Shown: one piece after another, positions 9,166 to 19,185 of the stretch
How positions within the stretch are numbered: position 1 is the first letter of the stretch
Layout: every line of letters starts with the position of its first letter
Source: Ensifer adhaerens
GTDB taxonomy: Bacteria > Pseudomonadota > Alphaproteobacteria > Rhizobiales > Rhizobiaceae
Assembly: GCF_028993555.1 (NCBI RefSeq)
Contig: NZ_CP118611.1
Location: forward strand, 1-64,000
Length of the DNA stretch: 64,000 nucleotides
Direction of reading: 5' to 3'
Made by a program: the position numbers and the translations under genes
The notes under the pieces: model-generated
What the model saw: the letters and a program-made list of their open reading frames with translations, nothing else
Database searches by the model: none
What the model was told of the DNA's origin: nothing

Positions 9166-10998
9166 TCACACACCCTTGGCCACGAAATGGCCGGGTGCGA
9201 TCTCTTTGCGCGGCAAAACCGCGGGTTCGTTGCCGACACGGCGGATCGGGCTCGGGATTTCTCCCTCCAGCATGGCACGCTCGCGGCCCTTGCCGGGTTC
9301 GGCGACAGGCACAGCGGAAAGCAGCCGGCGCGTATAGGGATGGGAGGGCGTTTCGAACACCTGCTGGCGGCTGCCGAACTCCATGATCTGGCCGAGATAG
9401 AGCACGGCGACCCGGTGGCTCATACGTTCGACCACGGCCATGTCATGGCTGATGAAGAGATAGGCGAGCCCTTCCTGTTCCTGCAGCTCCATGAACAGGT
9501 TGATGATCTGCGCCTGGATCGACACGTCGAGCGCCGAAAGCGCCTCGTCGGCGATGATCAGCTTCGGGCGCGAGGCAAGCGCGCGGGCGATGCAGACGCG
9601 CTGGCGCTGGCCGCCAGAGAATTCATGCGGATAGCGCTTGGCGTGCGCCGGCGTCAGGCCGACGCGCTCCAGCAACTCGTGTACGCGCTTTTCGATGTCC
9701 TTCTCGCCGAGGATCAGGCCATGGGTGCGGATCGGCTCGGCAATCGAGAAACCGACGGTCTTGCGCGGGTCGAGCGAGGCGAAGGGATCCTGGAAGATGT
9801 ACTGGATTTCCTGCTTCAGCCGCTGTCGCTCGGCATAGCTCATGGCAGAGACGGGTCGGCCGCCGAAGAGGACCTCGCCAGATGTTGCGCTCTGCAGCTG
9901 CTGGATCGTGCGGCCGATCGTCGACTTGCCGGAGCCGCTTTCGCCGACGAGCGCCAGGGTTTCGCCGGGGAAGATGTCGAAGCTGACATTTTCAATGGCG
10001 TGCACCCGGTGCGTCGCCTTGCCGAAGAGGTTCTTGCGCACGTCGAAGCGGGTGACGAGATCGCGCACCGAAAGGATCGGTGCCGCATCGTAGCGGGCGG
10101 TGCGCTGGAGATGGACGTCGCCGACGCGCTTCGGTTCGCCGTCGACCATCATGGTCAGCGGCAGGCGCTTCGGGAATTCCTCACCCGCCATGCTGCCGAG
10201 TTTCGGCACGGCGGACAGCAGCGTCTGGGTATAGGGGTGCTTGGGGGCTGCGAAGATCTCGCCGACCGGGCCTTCCTCGACCTTGCGGCCCTTCCACATG
10301 ACAACGACGTCATCGGCCATCTCGGCGACGACGCCCATGTCGTGGGTGATGAAGATCACCGCCATGCCGAGCTCCTGCTGAAGGTCCCGGATGATCGTCA
10401 GGATCTGCGCCTGGATGGTGACGTCGAGCGCCGTGGTCGGCTCGTCGGCAATCAGGAGCTTCGGCCGGCAGGCGAGCGCCATGGCGATCATGACGCGCTG
10501 GCGCATGCCGCCGGAAAGCTGGTGCGGATAGCGGCCGATCAACTCGGCGCTATCGGGAAGGCGGACCATGTCGAGCAGTCGGCGCGTCTCGGTGAGCGCC
10601 TCGGCCTTGGTCATCTTCTCGTGCAGCATCAGCACTTCAGCGACCTGGTCGCCGATGGTGAAGACCGGGTTCAGCGACGTCATCGGCTCCTGGAAGATCA
10701 TGGCGATCTCCTTGCCGCGGATGGCACGCATGGTTTTCTGCGGCGCGGCGGTCAGGTCGATCTCGCCGTCCTTGCCGCGAAACAGGATGCGGCCTGAGGG
10801 GAACTGGCCGCCCATCATGTCCGAAAGCCGCATGATCGACAGCGATGTCACGGATTTGCCGGAACCGGATTCGCCGACGATCGCCAGCGTGCGGCCGGGC
10901 GTGACCGTGAAGCTCAGGTCTTCCACGACGGGGTTGCCGTTGAAGGCGACGGAAAGCTTCTCGACGGCGAGCAGCGGCGCAGGCGTATCGACGGTCAC
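9166..10998 (-). CDS. Fused two-domain ABC ATPase of the peptide transporter (DppD-DppF type)
   Basis: The 610-residue protein joins two ATPase domains. Domain 1 has Walker A GESGSGKS, signature LSGGMRQRV and Walker [13 protein letters not shown]. Domain 2 has [25 protein letters not shown] and [12 protein letters not shown], where Ala replaces the usual Pro after Glu. Each domain is followed by the oligopeptide C-terminal extension ([13 protein letters not shown] and [13 protein letters not shown]). One gene therefore replaces separate dppD and dppF. The GTG at 10998 is preferred because GAGGAAG lies six bases upstream; an ATG at 11046 would overlap the MarR gene and lacks such a site. It lies second in the operon, 13 bases after the MarR gene. 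Confidence 0.9.
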   Translation of the reverse strand: MTVDTPAPLLAVEKLSVAFNGNPVVEDLSFTVTPGRTLAIVGESGSGKSVTSLSIMRLSDMMGGQFPSGRILFRGKDGEIDLTAAPQKTMRAIRGKEIAMIFQEPMTSLNPVFTIGDQVAEVLMLHEKMTKAEALTETRRLLDMVRLPDSAELIGRYPHQLSGGMRQRVMIAMALACRPKLLIADEPTTALDVTIQAQILTIIRDLQQELGMAVIFITHDMGVVAEMADDVVVMWKGRKVEEGPVGEIFAAPKHPYTQTLLSAVPKLGSMAGEEFPKRLPLTMMVDGEPKRVGDVHLQRTARYDAAPILSVRDLVTRFDVRKNLFGKATHRVHAIENVSFDIFPGETLALVGESGSGKSTIGRTIQQLQSATSGEVLFGGRPVSAMSYAERQRLKQEIQYIFQDPFASLDPRKTVGFSIAEPIRTHGLILGEKDIEKRVHELLERVGLTPAHAKRYPHEFSGGQRQRVCIARALASRPKLIIADEALSALDVSIQAQIINLFMELQEQEGLAYLFISHDMAVVERMSHRVAVLYLGQIMEFGSRQQVFETPSHPYTRRLLSAVPVAEPGKGRERAMLEGEIPSPIRRVGNEPAVLPRKEIAPGHFVAKGV

Positions 10999-11011
10999 GC
11001 GGTCTTCCTCG

Positions 11012-11596
11012 TTACAATGTGGTCGCGGCGCGCGCGGACTGTTCATAGGCGCCCGACATGAAACGCAGGACGGCGGCGATTTCAGAGAGTGTCTCTTCGG
11101 AGGGGCGGGCCTTCGCGGTCGAGGAGACCAGCAGGCGTTCGCGGATCTGCGCGTAGCGCGTGCAGGCGTCCGAGCCCTTGTCGGTGATGAGGATGGTCTT
11201 TTCCTTGCCTTCCTTGCCCGTCGTCACCAGCCTCGCGGCTTCAAGCTTGCGGATCGCATAGGTCGCGACATGAGTGTCTTCGATGTCGAGCACCAGGCAG
11301 ATGTCGGCAAGCTTCTTGCCGCGATCGCGGTGGCGGATCGTGTGCAGGATCAGGATTTCGATCGGAGAAAGACCGGGCACGCCGGCGGCCGCCATGCAGC
11401 GCATCATCCAGCGGTGGAACGCATGTGAGGCGAGGATCAGGCCGTACTCGACTTCCGAAAGGCCGGGCGAGCCGCCTTCGGCCAGGTGCGCAGAGGAAAC
11501 GATCGGACCGATGGCCGCGACCGGCTTCAAGTGTTCGGGCAGGGCGTTTTCTGCCCATTCCCGTCCTCCAAAGCTATCCTCCGACTTCTTCGTCAT
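11012..11596 (-). CDS. MarR-family winged-helix regulator, first gene of the peptide ABC operon
   Basis: The 194-residue protein carries a MarR-like winged helix: SPIEILILHTIRHRDRGKKLADICLVLD as helix-turn-helix entry, DTHVATYAIRKLEAARLV as recognition helix, and TGKEGKEKTILITDKG as wing. Long helices on both sides fit a dimer that responds to small ligands. The gene leads the ABC operon and is divergent from the hydantoinase gene; a 120-base intergenic region with nested TGTC/GACA inverted repeats lies between them. The likely role is autoregulation plus control of both transcription units, probably by a peptide- or oxoproline-like ligand (inferred). Confidence 0.82.
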   Translation of the reverse strand: MTKKSEDSFGGREWAENALPEHLKPVAAIGPIVSSAHLAEGGSPGLSEVEYGLILASHAFHRWMMRCMAAAGVPGLSPIEILILHTIRHRDRGKKLADICLVLDIEDTHVATYAIRKLEAARLVTTGKEGKEKTILITDKGSDACTRYAQIRERLLVSSTAKARPSEETLSEIAAVLRFMSGAYEQSARAATTL

Positions 11597-11612
11597 TCAG
11601 CTCTTCCTCATC

Positions 11613-11652
11613 TTGACGATTTTATGTCATCATTTTATCGACATTTTGTCAA
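11613..11652. promoter_or_regulatory. Nested inverted repeats, candidate MarR operator between divergent genes
   Basis: The 40-base AT-rich stretch begins with TTGAC and ends with GTCAA. Inside it are TGAC-N8-GTCA (11614-11629) and the palindrome GACATTTTGTC (11640-11650), with an overlapping ATGTC...GACAT pair. It sits 17 bases before the MarR start and 66 bases before the hydantoinase start, where an operator controlling both promoters would be expected. Confidence 0.55.
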
Positions 11653-11717
11653 CGAACTGCTTTGATGAATTTCCGGGCTTGCACAATGAAGCGGCTCGCG
11701 AATGAGAGGGATGGACA

Positions 11718-14700
11718 ATGAGCGCACGCGAAACCGGCAGCTGGGACTTCTGGATCGACCGTGGCGGCACCTTCACCGATGTCATCGGCCGCGACCCGCA
11801 AGGGAACCTGCACGCCCGCAAGGTGCTCTCCGAAAATCCGGAGGCCTACCGCGACGCCGCCGTCCAGGGCATCCGCCTGCATCTCGGTCTTGCGACCGGT
11901 GCGCCAATCCCGACCGACCTTATCGGCGAAGTGCGCATGGGCACGACGGTTGCCACCAATGCGCTGCTTGAACGCAAGGGCGAGCCCTTGGCGCTGGTGA
12001 CGACAAAGGGTTTCCGCGATGCGCTGAAGATCGGCTACCAGGAGCGCAAGAAGATCTTTGCGACCGAAATCATCAAGCCGGAAGCGCTCTACCAGGACAT
12101 CGTCGAACTCGAAGAGCGCGTGCTGGCCGACGGAACGATCGAGAAGCCGCTCGATGAAGCAACGGCGCGCGCGGCGCTCGAAGACCTCAAGGGCAAGGGC
12201 TACAAGTCCGTCGCCATCGTTTTCATGCATGCCTACAAATACCCGGAGCACGAGGCGGCGGTTGCCCGGATCGCTCGCGAGCTCGGCTTCGAGCAGGTCT
12301 CGGTCAGCCACGAAGTCTCGCCGCTGATCAAATATGTCGGCCGCGGCGATACCACCGTCATCGACGCCTACCTGTCCCCGGTGCTGCGCCGCTACGTCGC
12401 CCAGGTTTCGGGCGAACTCGACGTCGCCCGCACCGGTGCGCGCGTCATGTTCATGATGTCCTCCGGCGGCCTGACCGCGGCTGACATGTTTCAGGGCAAG
12501 GACGCGATCCTGTCCGGGCCCGCCGGCGGCGTCGTCGGCCTTGCCAAGACCGGTGAAGCAGCCGGCTTCGACCGCGTCATCGGCTTCGACATGGGCGGTA
12601 CCTCGACCGACGTCGCCCATTTCGACGGTGAATACGAGCGCGCATTCGAGACGGAAGTTGCCGGCGTGCGCGTTCGTGCGCCGATGATGCTGATCCATAC
12701 GGTCGCCGCCGGCGGCGGTTCGATCCTGCATTTCGACGGCGAGCGCTTCCGCGTCGGTCCCGATTCGGCTGGCGCCAATCCCGGTCCCGCCTGCTATCGC
12801 AACGGCGGACCGCTCGCCGTCACCGACGCCAATGTCATGCTCGGCAAGCTGCAGCCGGAGTTCTTTCCGGCGCTCTTTGGCCCGAACCAGGACGAACGCC
12901 TCGACGTCGCGACCGTGCGCGACCGCTTTTCAACGATGGCCGCCCAGATCGGCGATGGCCGCAGCCCCGAGGATGTCGCCGACGGCTTCATCCGAATCGC
13001 GGTCGCCAACATGGTCGAGGCGATCAAGAAGATTTCCGTGCAGCGCGGCTATGACGTGACGCGCTATGCGCTCAGCTGCTTCGGTGGCGCCGGAGGCCAG
13101 CACGCCTGCCTCGTTGCCGATCAGCTCGGCATGAAGAGCATTCTTGTGCATCCGATGTCCGGCCTGCTCTCGGCCTATGGCATGGGTCTTGCCGATATCC
13201 GCGCCACGCGCCAGAAGGCGCTCGGCGTTCCGCTCGATGACAAGGCTCCGGTTGCACTCAGCGCACTTGGTGCCGAACTCGAGGTCGAATGCCTTGCCGA
13301 ACTGGAAGCGCAAGGGATCGCCCGCAACGAGATCCGCACGCATCTGCGCGCCCATATCCGTTATGCCGGCACCGATACGGTGCTCGCCGTCGACGCGACT
13401 TTCCCGGATCACGACGATATTGCCCGCCTGCGCGCCGAGTTCGAAACCCTGCACAAGCGCCGCTTCGGTTTTGTCGCCGAGAACAAGGCGCTGGTGATCG
13501 ATGCCGTCGAAGTCGAGACGGTCGGCGGCGGTGCTGCCCAGATGGAACGCGAAGGCGCAGCCGTCACGTCAGGCACGCCCGACGTTTCGCGCCGCACGCG
13601 CTTCTATTCTCAAGGGCAGTTCCACGATGCGCCGGTCGTGCTGCGCGCAGAGATCGCCCCCGGCCAACGGCTCGACGGTCCGGCGATCATCATCGAACCG
13701 AACCAGACCATCGTCGTCGAAGACGGCTGGCAGGCGGAATTGACCGCCAAGGACCATATCGTGCTTCGCCGCGTGAAGGCGCTTCGGCAGCAGAGCGCGA
13801 TCGGCACCCATGCCGATCCGGTCATGCTGGAAATCTTCAACAACCTCTTCATGTCGATCGCCGAGCAGATGGGCGTGACGCTGCAGAACACCGCCTATTC
13901 GGTCAACATCAAGGAGCGGCTCGATTTCTCCTGCGCCGTCTTCGACAACAAAGGCAATCTCGTCGCCAACGCGCCGCACATGCCGGTGCATCTCGGCTCC
14001 ATGGATGCCTCGGTCGCAACCGCGATCCGCGAAAACCCGGTGATCAAGCCGGGCGACGTGTTCCTGATCAACGCGCCCTATAACGGCGGTACGCATCTGC
14101 CTGACCTCACCGTCTGCACGCCGGTCTTCGACGATGCCGGCCAGGAGATCCGCTTCTGGGTCGCTAGCCGCGGTCACCATGCCGATATCGGCGGCATCTC
14201 GCCGGGCTCGATGTCGCCGCTTGCCACCAACATCGAGGAAGAAGGCGTCTATATCGACAACTTCAAGCTCATCGATGCCGGCCGCTTCTGTGAGGCGGAA
14301 CTCGAAACGCTGCTCAACGGCGCGCGCTATCCGGTGCGCAACATCCTGCAGAACGTCAACGACCTGAAGGCTCAAGTTGCGGCCAACGAAAAGGGCGTTG
14401 CGGAGCTGAAGAAGATGATCGCCCAGTTCGGCGAGGACGTGGTCGAGGCCTATATGGGGCACGTCCAGGACAATGCTGCCGAGAGCGTGCGCCGCGTGCT
14501 CGACCAGTTGCCCGACGGTGAATTCTCCTACGAGATGGACCAGGGCTGCAGCATTGTGGTCAAGATCACCGTCGACCGCGACAAGCGCGAGGCAACGGTC
14601 GATTTCACCGGCACGTCGGAGCAGCGCAGCGACAACTTCAACGCCCCCGCACCCGTCACCCGCGCGGCCGTGCTTTATGTCTTCCGCGTGCTGGTCGAAG

Positions 14701-15338
14701 CGGAAATCCCGATGAATGCCGGCTGCCTGCGCCCGATCCACGTCGTCATCCCCGAGGGAACGATGTTGACGCCGCGCTATCCGGCAGCCGTCGTTGCCGG
14801 CAACGTCGAGGTCAGCCAGGCGGTGACCAACTGCCTGTTCGGCGCCGTCCAGAGCCAGGCGGGCGCACAAGGGACGATGAACAACCTGACCTTCGGCAAC
14901 GACAATTATCAGTACTATGAGACCATCTGCTCCGGCGCGCCGGCCGGCCCGGGCTATAACGGTGCCGATGCGGTCCACACCCACATGACCAATTCGCGCC
15001 TGACCGATCCGGAAATCCTCGAAACCCGCTTCCCTGTCGTGCTCGAAGATTTCCACATTCGCGTCGGCTCCGGTGGCCGCGGCCAGTGGAACGCCGGCAA
15101 CGGCACGAAGCGCACGATCCGCGCCCGTGAAAAGCTGGACTTCGCCATACTCTCCGGCCATCGCCGGATCGCGCCCTTCGGCATCAAGGGCGGCAGCCCG
15201 GGGGAACTCGGCCGCAACCTCGTTCGCCGCAACGATGGCCATACGGAGGAACTGCCGGGCTCCGCCCACACGGTACTTGAAGCCGGCGAGGCGTTCACGG
15301 TGGTGACGCCGACCGGCGGCGGCTACGGCCGGTCGTAA
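11718..15338 (+). CDS. Fused hydantoinase/5-oxoprolinase (HyuA-HyuB type)
   Basis: The 1206-residue enzyme joins HyuA and HyuB domains. The N-terminal half is an ASKHA ATPase with DRGGTFTDV at about residues 14-22 and a second phosphate loop, [11 protein letters not shown], at about 289-299. The HyuB half starts near residue 698 ([20 protein letters not shown]) and contains [15 protein letters not shown] and [10 protein letters not shown]. The family opens cyclic amides with ATP, for example 5-oxo-L-proline to glutamate or N-methylhydantoins. The single-chain form and length match 5-oxoprolinase best, although caprolactam- or hydantoin-type substrates remain possible. It is transcribed alone, divergently from the MarR gene, and is followed by a terminator. 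Confidence 0.87.
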   Translation: MSARETGSWDFWIDRGGTFTDVIGRDPQGNLHARKVLSENPEAYRDAAVQGIRLHLGLATGAPIPTDLIGEVRMGTTVATNALLERKGEPLALVTTKGFRDALKIGYQERKKIFATEIIKPEALYQDIVELEERVLADGTIEKPLDEATARAALEDLKGKGYKSVAIVFMHAYKYPEHEAAVARIARELGFEQVSVSHEVSPLIKYVGRGDTTVIDAYLSPVLRRYVAQVSGELDVARTGARVMFMMSSGGLTAADMFQGKDAILSGPAGGVVGLAKTGEAAGFDRVIGFDMGGTSTDVAHFDGEYERAFETEVAGVRVRAPMMLIHTVAAGGGSILHFDGERFRVGPDSAGANPGPACYRNGGPLAVTDANVMLGKLQPEFFPALFGPNQDERLDVATVRDRFSTMAAQIGDGRSPEDVADGFIRIAVANMVEAIKKISVQRGYDVTRYALSCFGGAGGQHACLVADQLGMKSILVHPMSGLLSAYGMGLADIRATRQKALGVPLDDKAPVALSALGAELEVECLAELEAQGIARNEIRTHLRAHIRYAGTDTVLAVDATFPDHDDIARLRAEFETLHKRRFGFVAENKALVIDAVEVETVGGGAAQMEREGAAVTSGTPDVSRRTRFYSQGQFHDAPVVLRAEIAPGQRLDGPAIIIEPNQTIVVEDGWQAELTAKDHIVLRRVKALRQQSAIGTHADPVMLEIFNNLFMSIAEQMGVTLQNTAYSVNIKERLDFSCAVFDNKGNLVANAPHMPVHLGSMDASVATAIRENPVIKPGDVFLINAPYNGGTHLPDLTVCTPVFDDAGQEIRFWVASRGHHADIGGISPGSMSPLATNIEEEGVYIDNFKLIDAGRFCEAELETLLNGARYPVRNILQNVNDLKAQVAANEKGVAELKKMIAQFGEDVVEAYMGHVQDNAAESVRRVLDQLPDGEFSYEMDQGCSIVVKITVDRDKREATVDFTGTSEQRSDNFNAPAPVTRAAVLYVFRVLVEAEIPMNAGCLRPIHVVIPEGTMLTPRYPAAVVAGNVEVSQAVTNCLFGAVQSQAGAQGTMNNLTFGNDNYQYYETICSGAPAGPGYNGADAVHTHMTNSRLTDPEILETRFPVVLEDFHIRVGSGGRGQWNAGNGTKRTIRAREKLDFAILSGHRRIAPFGIKGGSPGELGRNLVRRNDGHTEELPGSAHTVLEAGEAFTVVTPTGGGYGRS

Positions 15339-15380
15339 CGTCAAGAGAAACCAATCTCCCAAGACTGCTGCGGTGGTCTG

Positions 15381-15410
15381 CGGGCGGGCGAGCGATCGTC
15401 CGCCCGTTTT
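15381..15410 (+). terminator. Rho-independent terminator after the hydantoinase gene
   Basis: CGGGCGG (15381-15387) pairs with CCGCCCG (15400-15406), followed by TTTTTGTTTT. It lies about 40 bases after the stop codon. Confidence 0.8.
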
Positions 15411-15474
15411 TGTTTTCGGATATGCGTGCCTGCTTTTGCTGCACGTGCGAAAAGACGCGATCGCTTTTTTAACC

Positions 15475-15505
15475 CGAATTTAAATTCGAAATTACTAAGT
15501 ACTTA
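15475..15505. promoter_or_regulatory. AT-rich palindromes upstream of the chemoreceptor gene
   Basis: A perfect 14-base palindrome CGAATTTAAATTCG (15475-15488) is followed by a 10-base palindrome TAAGTACTTA (15496-15505), in a locally AT-rich segment about 125 bases before the chemoreceptor start. The position suits a regulator site or promoter element; no known consensus is recognised. Confidence 0.35.
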
Positions 15506-15630
15506 TTGGTCAGTGCGCGCCCGACCTCCTCCCTTTACGGCGCTCGCAAACATCCGGTCCTCCCCCCGCCGGTTTGGCTGACCATGTTCTCTCCCAACAG
15601 CGCGATCGCGACATCACAGGAGTCACGGCA

Positions 15631-17535
15631 GTGACCTTCAAGAACCTTTCGATTTTGACCAAGGTCGGCCTTGTGGTCGTGGTCATGGGCATTTCCTCAA
15701 TTCTGATCGCGCTTGCCGGTGCGCGCGGTCTTTCCTCCCTCGGCGCGACAATCATCGATGTCGGTGCGCGCGAAGAGGCAGCACGCGAGGCTATGGACCT
15801 GCGCGTCGATATCATCGCCATCAGCCGCATGACCTACCAGCTGGCCGCAGCTCCGGGGAAGGCCGCCGATTTCGGCGCTGAGACTGAGAAGCGTGCCGGG
15901 GAAATGCTCGGCCGCCTGACCAAGATCGAGGCGGTTGCCGACGATGCGGAAGACAAGCTGCTCAACGACATCCGCATCACGCTCAACAGCTACTTCGACG
16001 AGATCCGGGCGATGGTCGCCGTCGCCGCCGACAAGGGCGCGACGGATGCCGGCGCTGTCAAGGCCGCACTCGACAAGGCGCTTGAAGCGCAAAAGACGGT
16101 GACGGCGACGGTCAAGACCTACAGCACCTATTCCGGCGATGCGCTTGCCGCCGCCCGCACCGAAGCGCTCAATTCGTCCTCCGTTGCTATGACCATTCTC
16201 GCAGCCGCTGCCGCCGCCTGCGTGCTCTTCGGCGTCGGCGTCAGCCTCGTCGTTGCCCGTCGCGGCATCGTCGTTCCGGTGCGCGAACTGACTTCCACCA
16301 TGAGCGAACTGGCCGACGGCAAGCTCGACGGTGACAGCACGGATGTCTCGCGAAAGGACGAGATCGGCGAGATGGCGCGTGCCGTCGAGGTCTTCCGCAA
16401 GAACGGCCTCGCCATGCGCGCGATGAAGGCGCAGGAAGCGGCGCTCCATGCCCGCAGCAGCGACCTGCAGTCCAATATCAGCGTGGTGGTAGCCTCCGCC
16501 GTCGCCGGCGACTTCACCGGCCGTATCACCAAGGACTATGAAAACGACGACCTCAACCGCTTCGCGTCCAGCGTCAACGAACTCGTTTCGAGCGTCGACC
16601 AGACAGTCAATGAAGTCCGCCGGGTGATCGCAGCCCTTGCCGATGCCGACCTGACGCAGGCCATGCGCGGCGAATTCCACGGCGCCTTTGCCGAACTGCA
16701 GAAGAACGTCAACCAGACGATGGTGACGCTGCGTTCGACGATGCAGAACGTCCGCACCGCTGCCAGCACCATCAACGACAACTCCGCCGAACTGAGCTCG
16801 GCTGCCAATGACCTCTCGAAGCGAACGGAACAGCAGGCGGCAGCCCTCGAAGAAACCGCAGCCGCTCTCGACGAGATCACCTCGACCGTGCGCACCGCTT
16901 CCGAGCGGGCGAACGAGGCGCATGAGATGGTACGCGCCACCAAGGAAAGCGCCGGCCGCTCCGGCGCGATCGTGCGCAGCGCCGTCGACGCAATGGGCCG
17001 CATCGAGGGTTCCTCGAACCGCATCAACCAGATCATCTCCGTCATCGACGAGATTGCCTTCCAGACCAACCTCCTGGCGCTGAACGCCGGCGTCGAGGCG
17101 GCGCGCGCCGGTGAGGCGGGCCGCGGCTTCGCCGTCGTCGCACAGGAAGTGCGCGAACTCGCCCAGCGCTCGGCCAATGCCGCCAAGGAGATCAAGACGC
17201 TGATCCACAGCTCGGCATCGGAGGTCGAGAACGGCGTGGCGCTGGTGCGCTCCACCGGCGAAGCGCTGCTGGAGATCGAGACGCTGGTCAACAATGTCAG
17301 CGGCCACGTCAACACGATCGCGACGGCTGCCCGCGAACAGGCGACCGCGCTGCAGGAGATCAACACCTCGGTCAACCACATGGACCAGATGACCCAGCAG
17401 AACGCGGCGATGGTGGAAGAGACCACGGCCGCCAGCGGCACGCTCGCCGAAGAAAGCCGCCAGCTGCGTACGATGCTGGCGAAGTTCAAGCTGGAAGGTG
17501 CGGTGGCGCGCGAAAGCTGGAGCCGCGCGGCCTGA
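15631..17535 (+). CDS. Methyl-accepting chemotaxis protein
   Basis: The 634-residue chemoreceptor has a first transmembrane helix at about residues 10-30, a helical ligand-binding domain of about 150 residues, a second helix near 190-215, a HAMP domain ([19 protein letters not shown]), a second HAMP-like segment, and a long coiled-coil signalling domain. The hairpin tip that binds CheA and CheW is intact ([20 protein letters not shown]). There is no CheR/CheB-tethering pentapeptide at the C-terminus, which ends SWSRAA. GTG 15631 is chosen because AGGAG lies eight bases upstream and the protein then starts [13 protein letters not shown], a usual rhizobial form; an in-frame ATG at 15574 has no clear ribosome site. 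Ligand unknown. Confidence 0.88.
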   Translation: MTFKNLSILTKVGLVVVVMGISSILIALAGARGLSSLGATIIDVGAREEAAREAMDLRVDIIAISRMTYQLAAAPGKAADFGAETEKRAGEMLGRLTKIEAVADDAEDKLLNDIRITLNSYFDEIRAMVAVAADKGATDAGAVKAALDKALEAQKTVTATVKTYSTYSGDALAAARTEALNSSSVAMTILAAAAAACVLFGVGVSLVVARRGIVVPVRELTSTMSELADGKLDGDSTDVSRKDEIGEMARAVEVFRKNGLAMRAMKAQEAALHARSSDLQSNISVVVASAVAGDFTGRITKDYENDDLNRFASSVNELVSSVDQTVNEVRRVIAALADADLTQAMRGEFHGAFAELQKNVNQTMVTLRSTMQNVRTAASTINDNSAELSSAANDLSKRTEQQAAALEETAAALDEITSTVRTASERANEAHEMVRATKESAGRSGAIVRSAVDAMGRIEGSSNRINQIISVIDEIAFQTNLLALNAGVEAARAGEAGRGFAVVAQEVRELAQRSANAAKEIKTLIHSSASEVENGVALVRSTGEALLEIETLVNNVSGHVNTIATAAREQATALQEINTSVNHMDQMTQQNAAMVEETTAASGTLAEESRQLRTMLAKFKLEGAVARESWSRAA

Positions 17536-17893
17536 CCGCGGGGCGAAAGCTACACGCGTTCAAGCAAGCCATATCTGCGGCGGCCCTGTCGTTCCTGTCC
17601 TGCATTTGCGGGGCGGGGTGCGAAGGCCGCCGCAGGCATTTCTGAGAAGTGATCGTCTCCGCGTGCCTTGGGGATTCGGACGCCGCTGCGTCTTGCAAAC
17701 ACGCTCCTAAGCCGCCCGTGGACAGCGCCCGCGCCGCTTCGGGTCGAGCTTCAGTTCCGAGAACGCGCCCGGTCGACCCTCGGGCTTGCGCAAGCGGCGC
17801 TCCGATCATTCTTCGTGATCTTCTGGGAAGCATGCCTGTTAGCGGTTATTCTGGGACGCACGCGTGTGAGTCGCTAATTTACGGGACAACCGA
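17536..17893. other. Intergenic region without a recognisable gene
   Basis: This 358-base stretch separates the chemoreceptor and exonuclease genes. Short open frames on both strands show no family resemblance and no ribosome sites. No strong hairpin terminator or known operator was seen. It presumably holds the exonuclease promoter. Confidence 0.5.
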
Positions 17894-18853
17894 ATGACGC
17901 AGCAGTTCGACCTCTTTGTTTCGAACGAGGCACCTTCCAAAAAGGCCGGCGGCGGATCAGCGGTCAAGCGAGCATCGCTGACCGAGGAAGATATGGTCCG
18001 GCACCTTCAGGCGACGGGTCGCTATCGCCTGCTGCAGCGGCTTGTGCCGCGTGCTGTGGTGCCTGTTGCTCGCCCTGGCTTTCCGCTGAAGGGCGTCATT
18101 CTCGATACCGAGACCACCGGGCTCAACCATCGCAAGGACGAGATCATCGAGATCGGCCTGATCGCCATTACCTTCGATGAGAGCGGGACGCTGGGGGATG
18201 TGACGGGCGTTTATGGCGGTTTGCGGCAACCGGCCAATCCGATCCCTGCGGACATCACGCGCCTGACCGGCATTACCGATGCGATGGTCGCGGGAAAAGC
18301 GATCGATCTCGCCGAGATACGGACACTCATCGAAGGAGCGGACCTTGTCATCGCGCACAATGCCGGCTTCGATCGCCCCTTCTGTGAAGCCTTCTCACCC
18401 GTCTTCGAAGGAAAGGCGTGGGCCTGCTCCGTTTCGGAGGTCGACTGGTCCTCTCGCGGCTTCGAAGGCACGAAACTTGGTTATCTGATTGGCCAGGCCG
18501 GCTATTTCCACGATGGCCACCGGGCGGTCGACGATTGTTTCGCTCTGCTCGAAGTCCTTGCCAAGGATGGCGGCTCCGAAAACACGCCCTTTGCCGAGCT
18601 CTATCAGGCAAGCCAGCGATCACGCGTCCGCATTTTCGCGGAAAACAGCCCGTTCGATATGAAGGACCATCTGAAAGCGCGTGGTTATCGCTGGTCTGAC
18701 GGCAGCGACGGTCGTCCGAAATCCTGGTGGATCGAGGTCGCCGATGCTGCCCTTGACGATGAACTCGGCTATCTGCGCTCGGAGATCTACCGCTGGAATG
18801 AAGCCGATCCGCCGATCAAACGCTTGACCGCTTTCGATCGCTTCCGGGCCTGA
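17894..18853 (+). CDS. DEDDh-type 3'-5' exonuclease (DNA polymerase III epsilon-like)
   Basis: The 319-residue protein has an RNase-T/DnaQ exonuclease domain at about residues 65-230. The Exo I motif is VILDTETTGL (Asp and Glu metal ligands), followed by ITRLTGITDAMV, the Exo II-like HNAGFDRPF, and the Exo III motif HRAVDD with catalytic His and Asp. It is not the replicative epsilon subunit, because it has a 60-residue N-terminal extension and a C-terminal domain of about 80 residues (FDMKDHLKARGYRWSDG) of unknown function. A role in DNA repair or nucleic acid trimming is probable. It stands alone. Confidence 0.85.
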   Translation: MTQQFDLFVSNEAPSKKAGGGSAVKRASLTEEDMVRHLQATGRYRLLQRLVPRAVVPVARPGFPLKGVILDTETTGLNHRKDEIIEIGLIAITFDESGTLGDVTGVYGGLRQPANPIPADITRLTGITDAMVAGKAIDLAEIRTLIEGADLVIAHNAGFDRPFCEAFSPVFEGKAWACSVSEVDWSSRGFEGTKLGYLIGQAGYFHDGHRAVDDCFALLEVLAKDGGSENTPFAELYQASQRSRVRIFAENSPFDMKDHLKARGYRWSDGSDGRPKSWWIEVADAALDDELGYLRSEIYRWNEADPPIKRLTAFDRFRA

Positions 18854-18927
18854 CAGTCGGGTGAGCTGCGCGGGAGCTACAGGGTAGACCTTGCGCGGGT
18901 GCGGCCCGTGTCGATTAGATTTTCTGC

Positions 18928-19112
18928 CGGCCTTTGACGCGGCTTGATCTCGGCGCGCGCTACACCTTCACCCGCGAAAACGGCAAGCCGGCAGAAGTAG
19001 GGCGACGGTCGAGAAGGTTTTCAACGAGAACTACTGGGCCTCTTCGGCGCGAGGGTTCCTTTCGGCCGGCGCACCGCGCACGTTCATGATCTCGAGTTCA
19101 TTCGATTTCTAA
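18928..19112 (+). pseudogene. Remnant of a TonB-dependent siderophore receptor (last ~60 residues)
   Basis: Translation from 18928 reads LTRLDLGARYTFTRENGKPAEV. After a one-base deletion near 18999 it continues in the next frame as RATVEKVFNENYWASSARG and ends FMISSSFDF at TAA 19110-19112. This is the typical last beta-strands and C-terminal Phe of ferrisiderophore receptors. An in-frame stop at 18916 and the lack of upstream barrel sequence show that the rest is gone. It is a deletion scar of an iron-uptake gene that once lay here. Confidence 0.75.
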
Positions 19113-19131
19113 GGTTGCGATCAGCCCATGC

Positions 19132-19166
19132 AGAAAGGGCCAGCACTTGCCGGCCCTTTCTTGTTT
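19132..19166. terminator. Terminator hairpin between convergent units
   Basis: AGAAAGGGCC (19132-19141) and GGCCCTTTCT (19152-19161) form a perfect 10-bp stem with a 10-base loop, followed by TTGTTT on the plus strand. It originally ended the receptor gene and may also serve the aldehyde dehydrogenase operon that ends at 19186 on the minus strand. Confidence 0.75.
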
Positions 19167-19185
19167 CAGGCGGTGATCCGAAGGA

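Noticed and set aside
7837..10797. Plus-strand open frame of 986 codons
   Set aside because: It spans two well-supported minus-strand genes (binding protein and fused ATPase) and translates to Arg/Asp/His-rich sequence typical of antisense frames in GC-rich DNA.
13569..15362. Long minus-strand open frame (597 codons) opposite the hydantoinase gene
   Set aside because: It mirrors the high-GC codon pattern of the real gene, has no recognisable motif and no ribosome site; the plus-strand frame has clear family motifs throughout.
15697..17379. Minus-strand open frame opposite the chemoreceptor gene
   Set aside because: It is low in recognisable motifs and is explained as antisense of the coiled-coil codon pattern.
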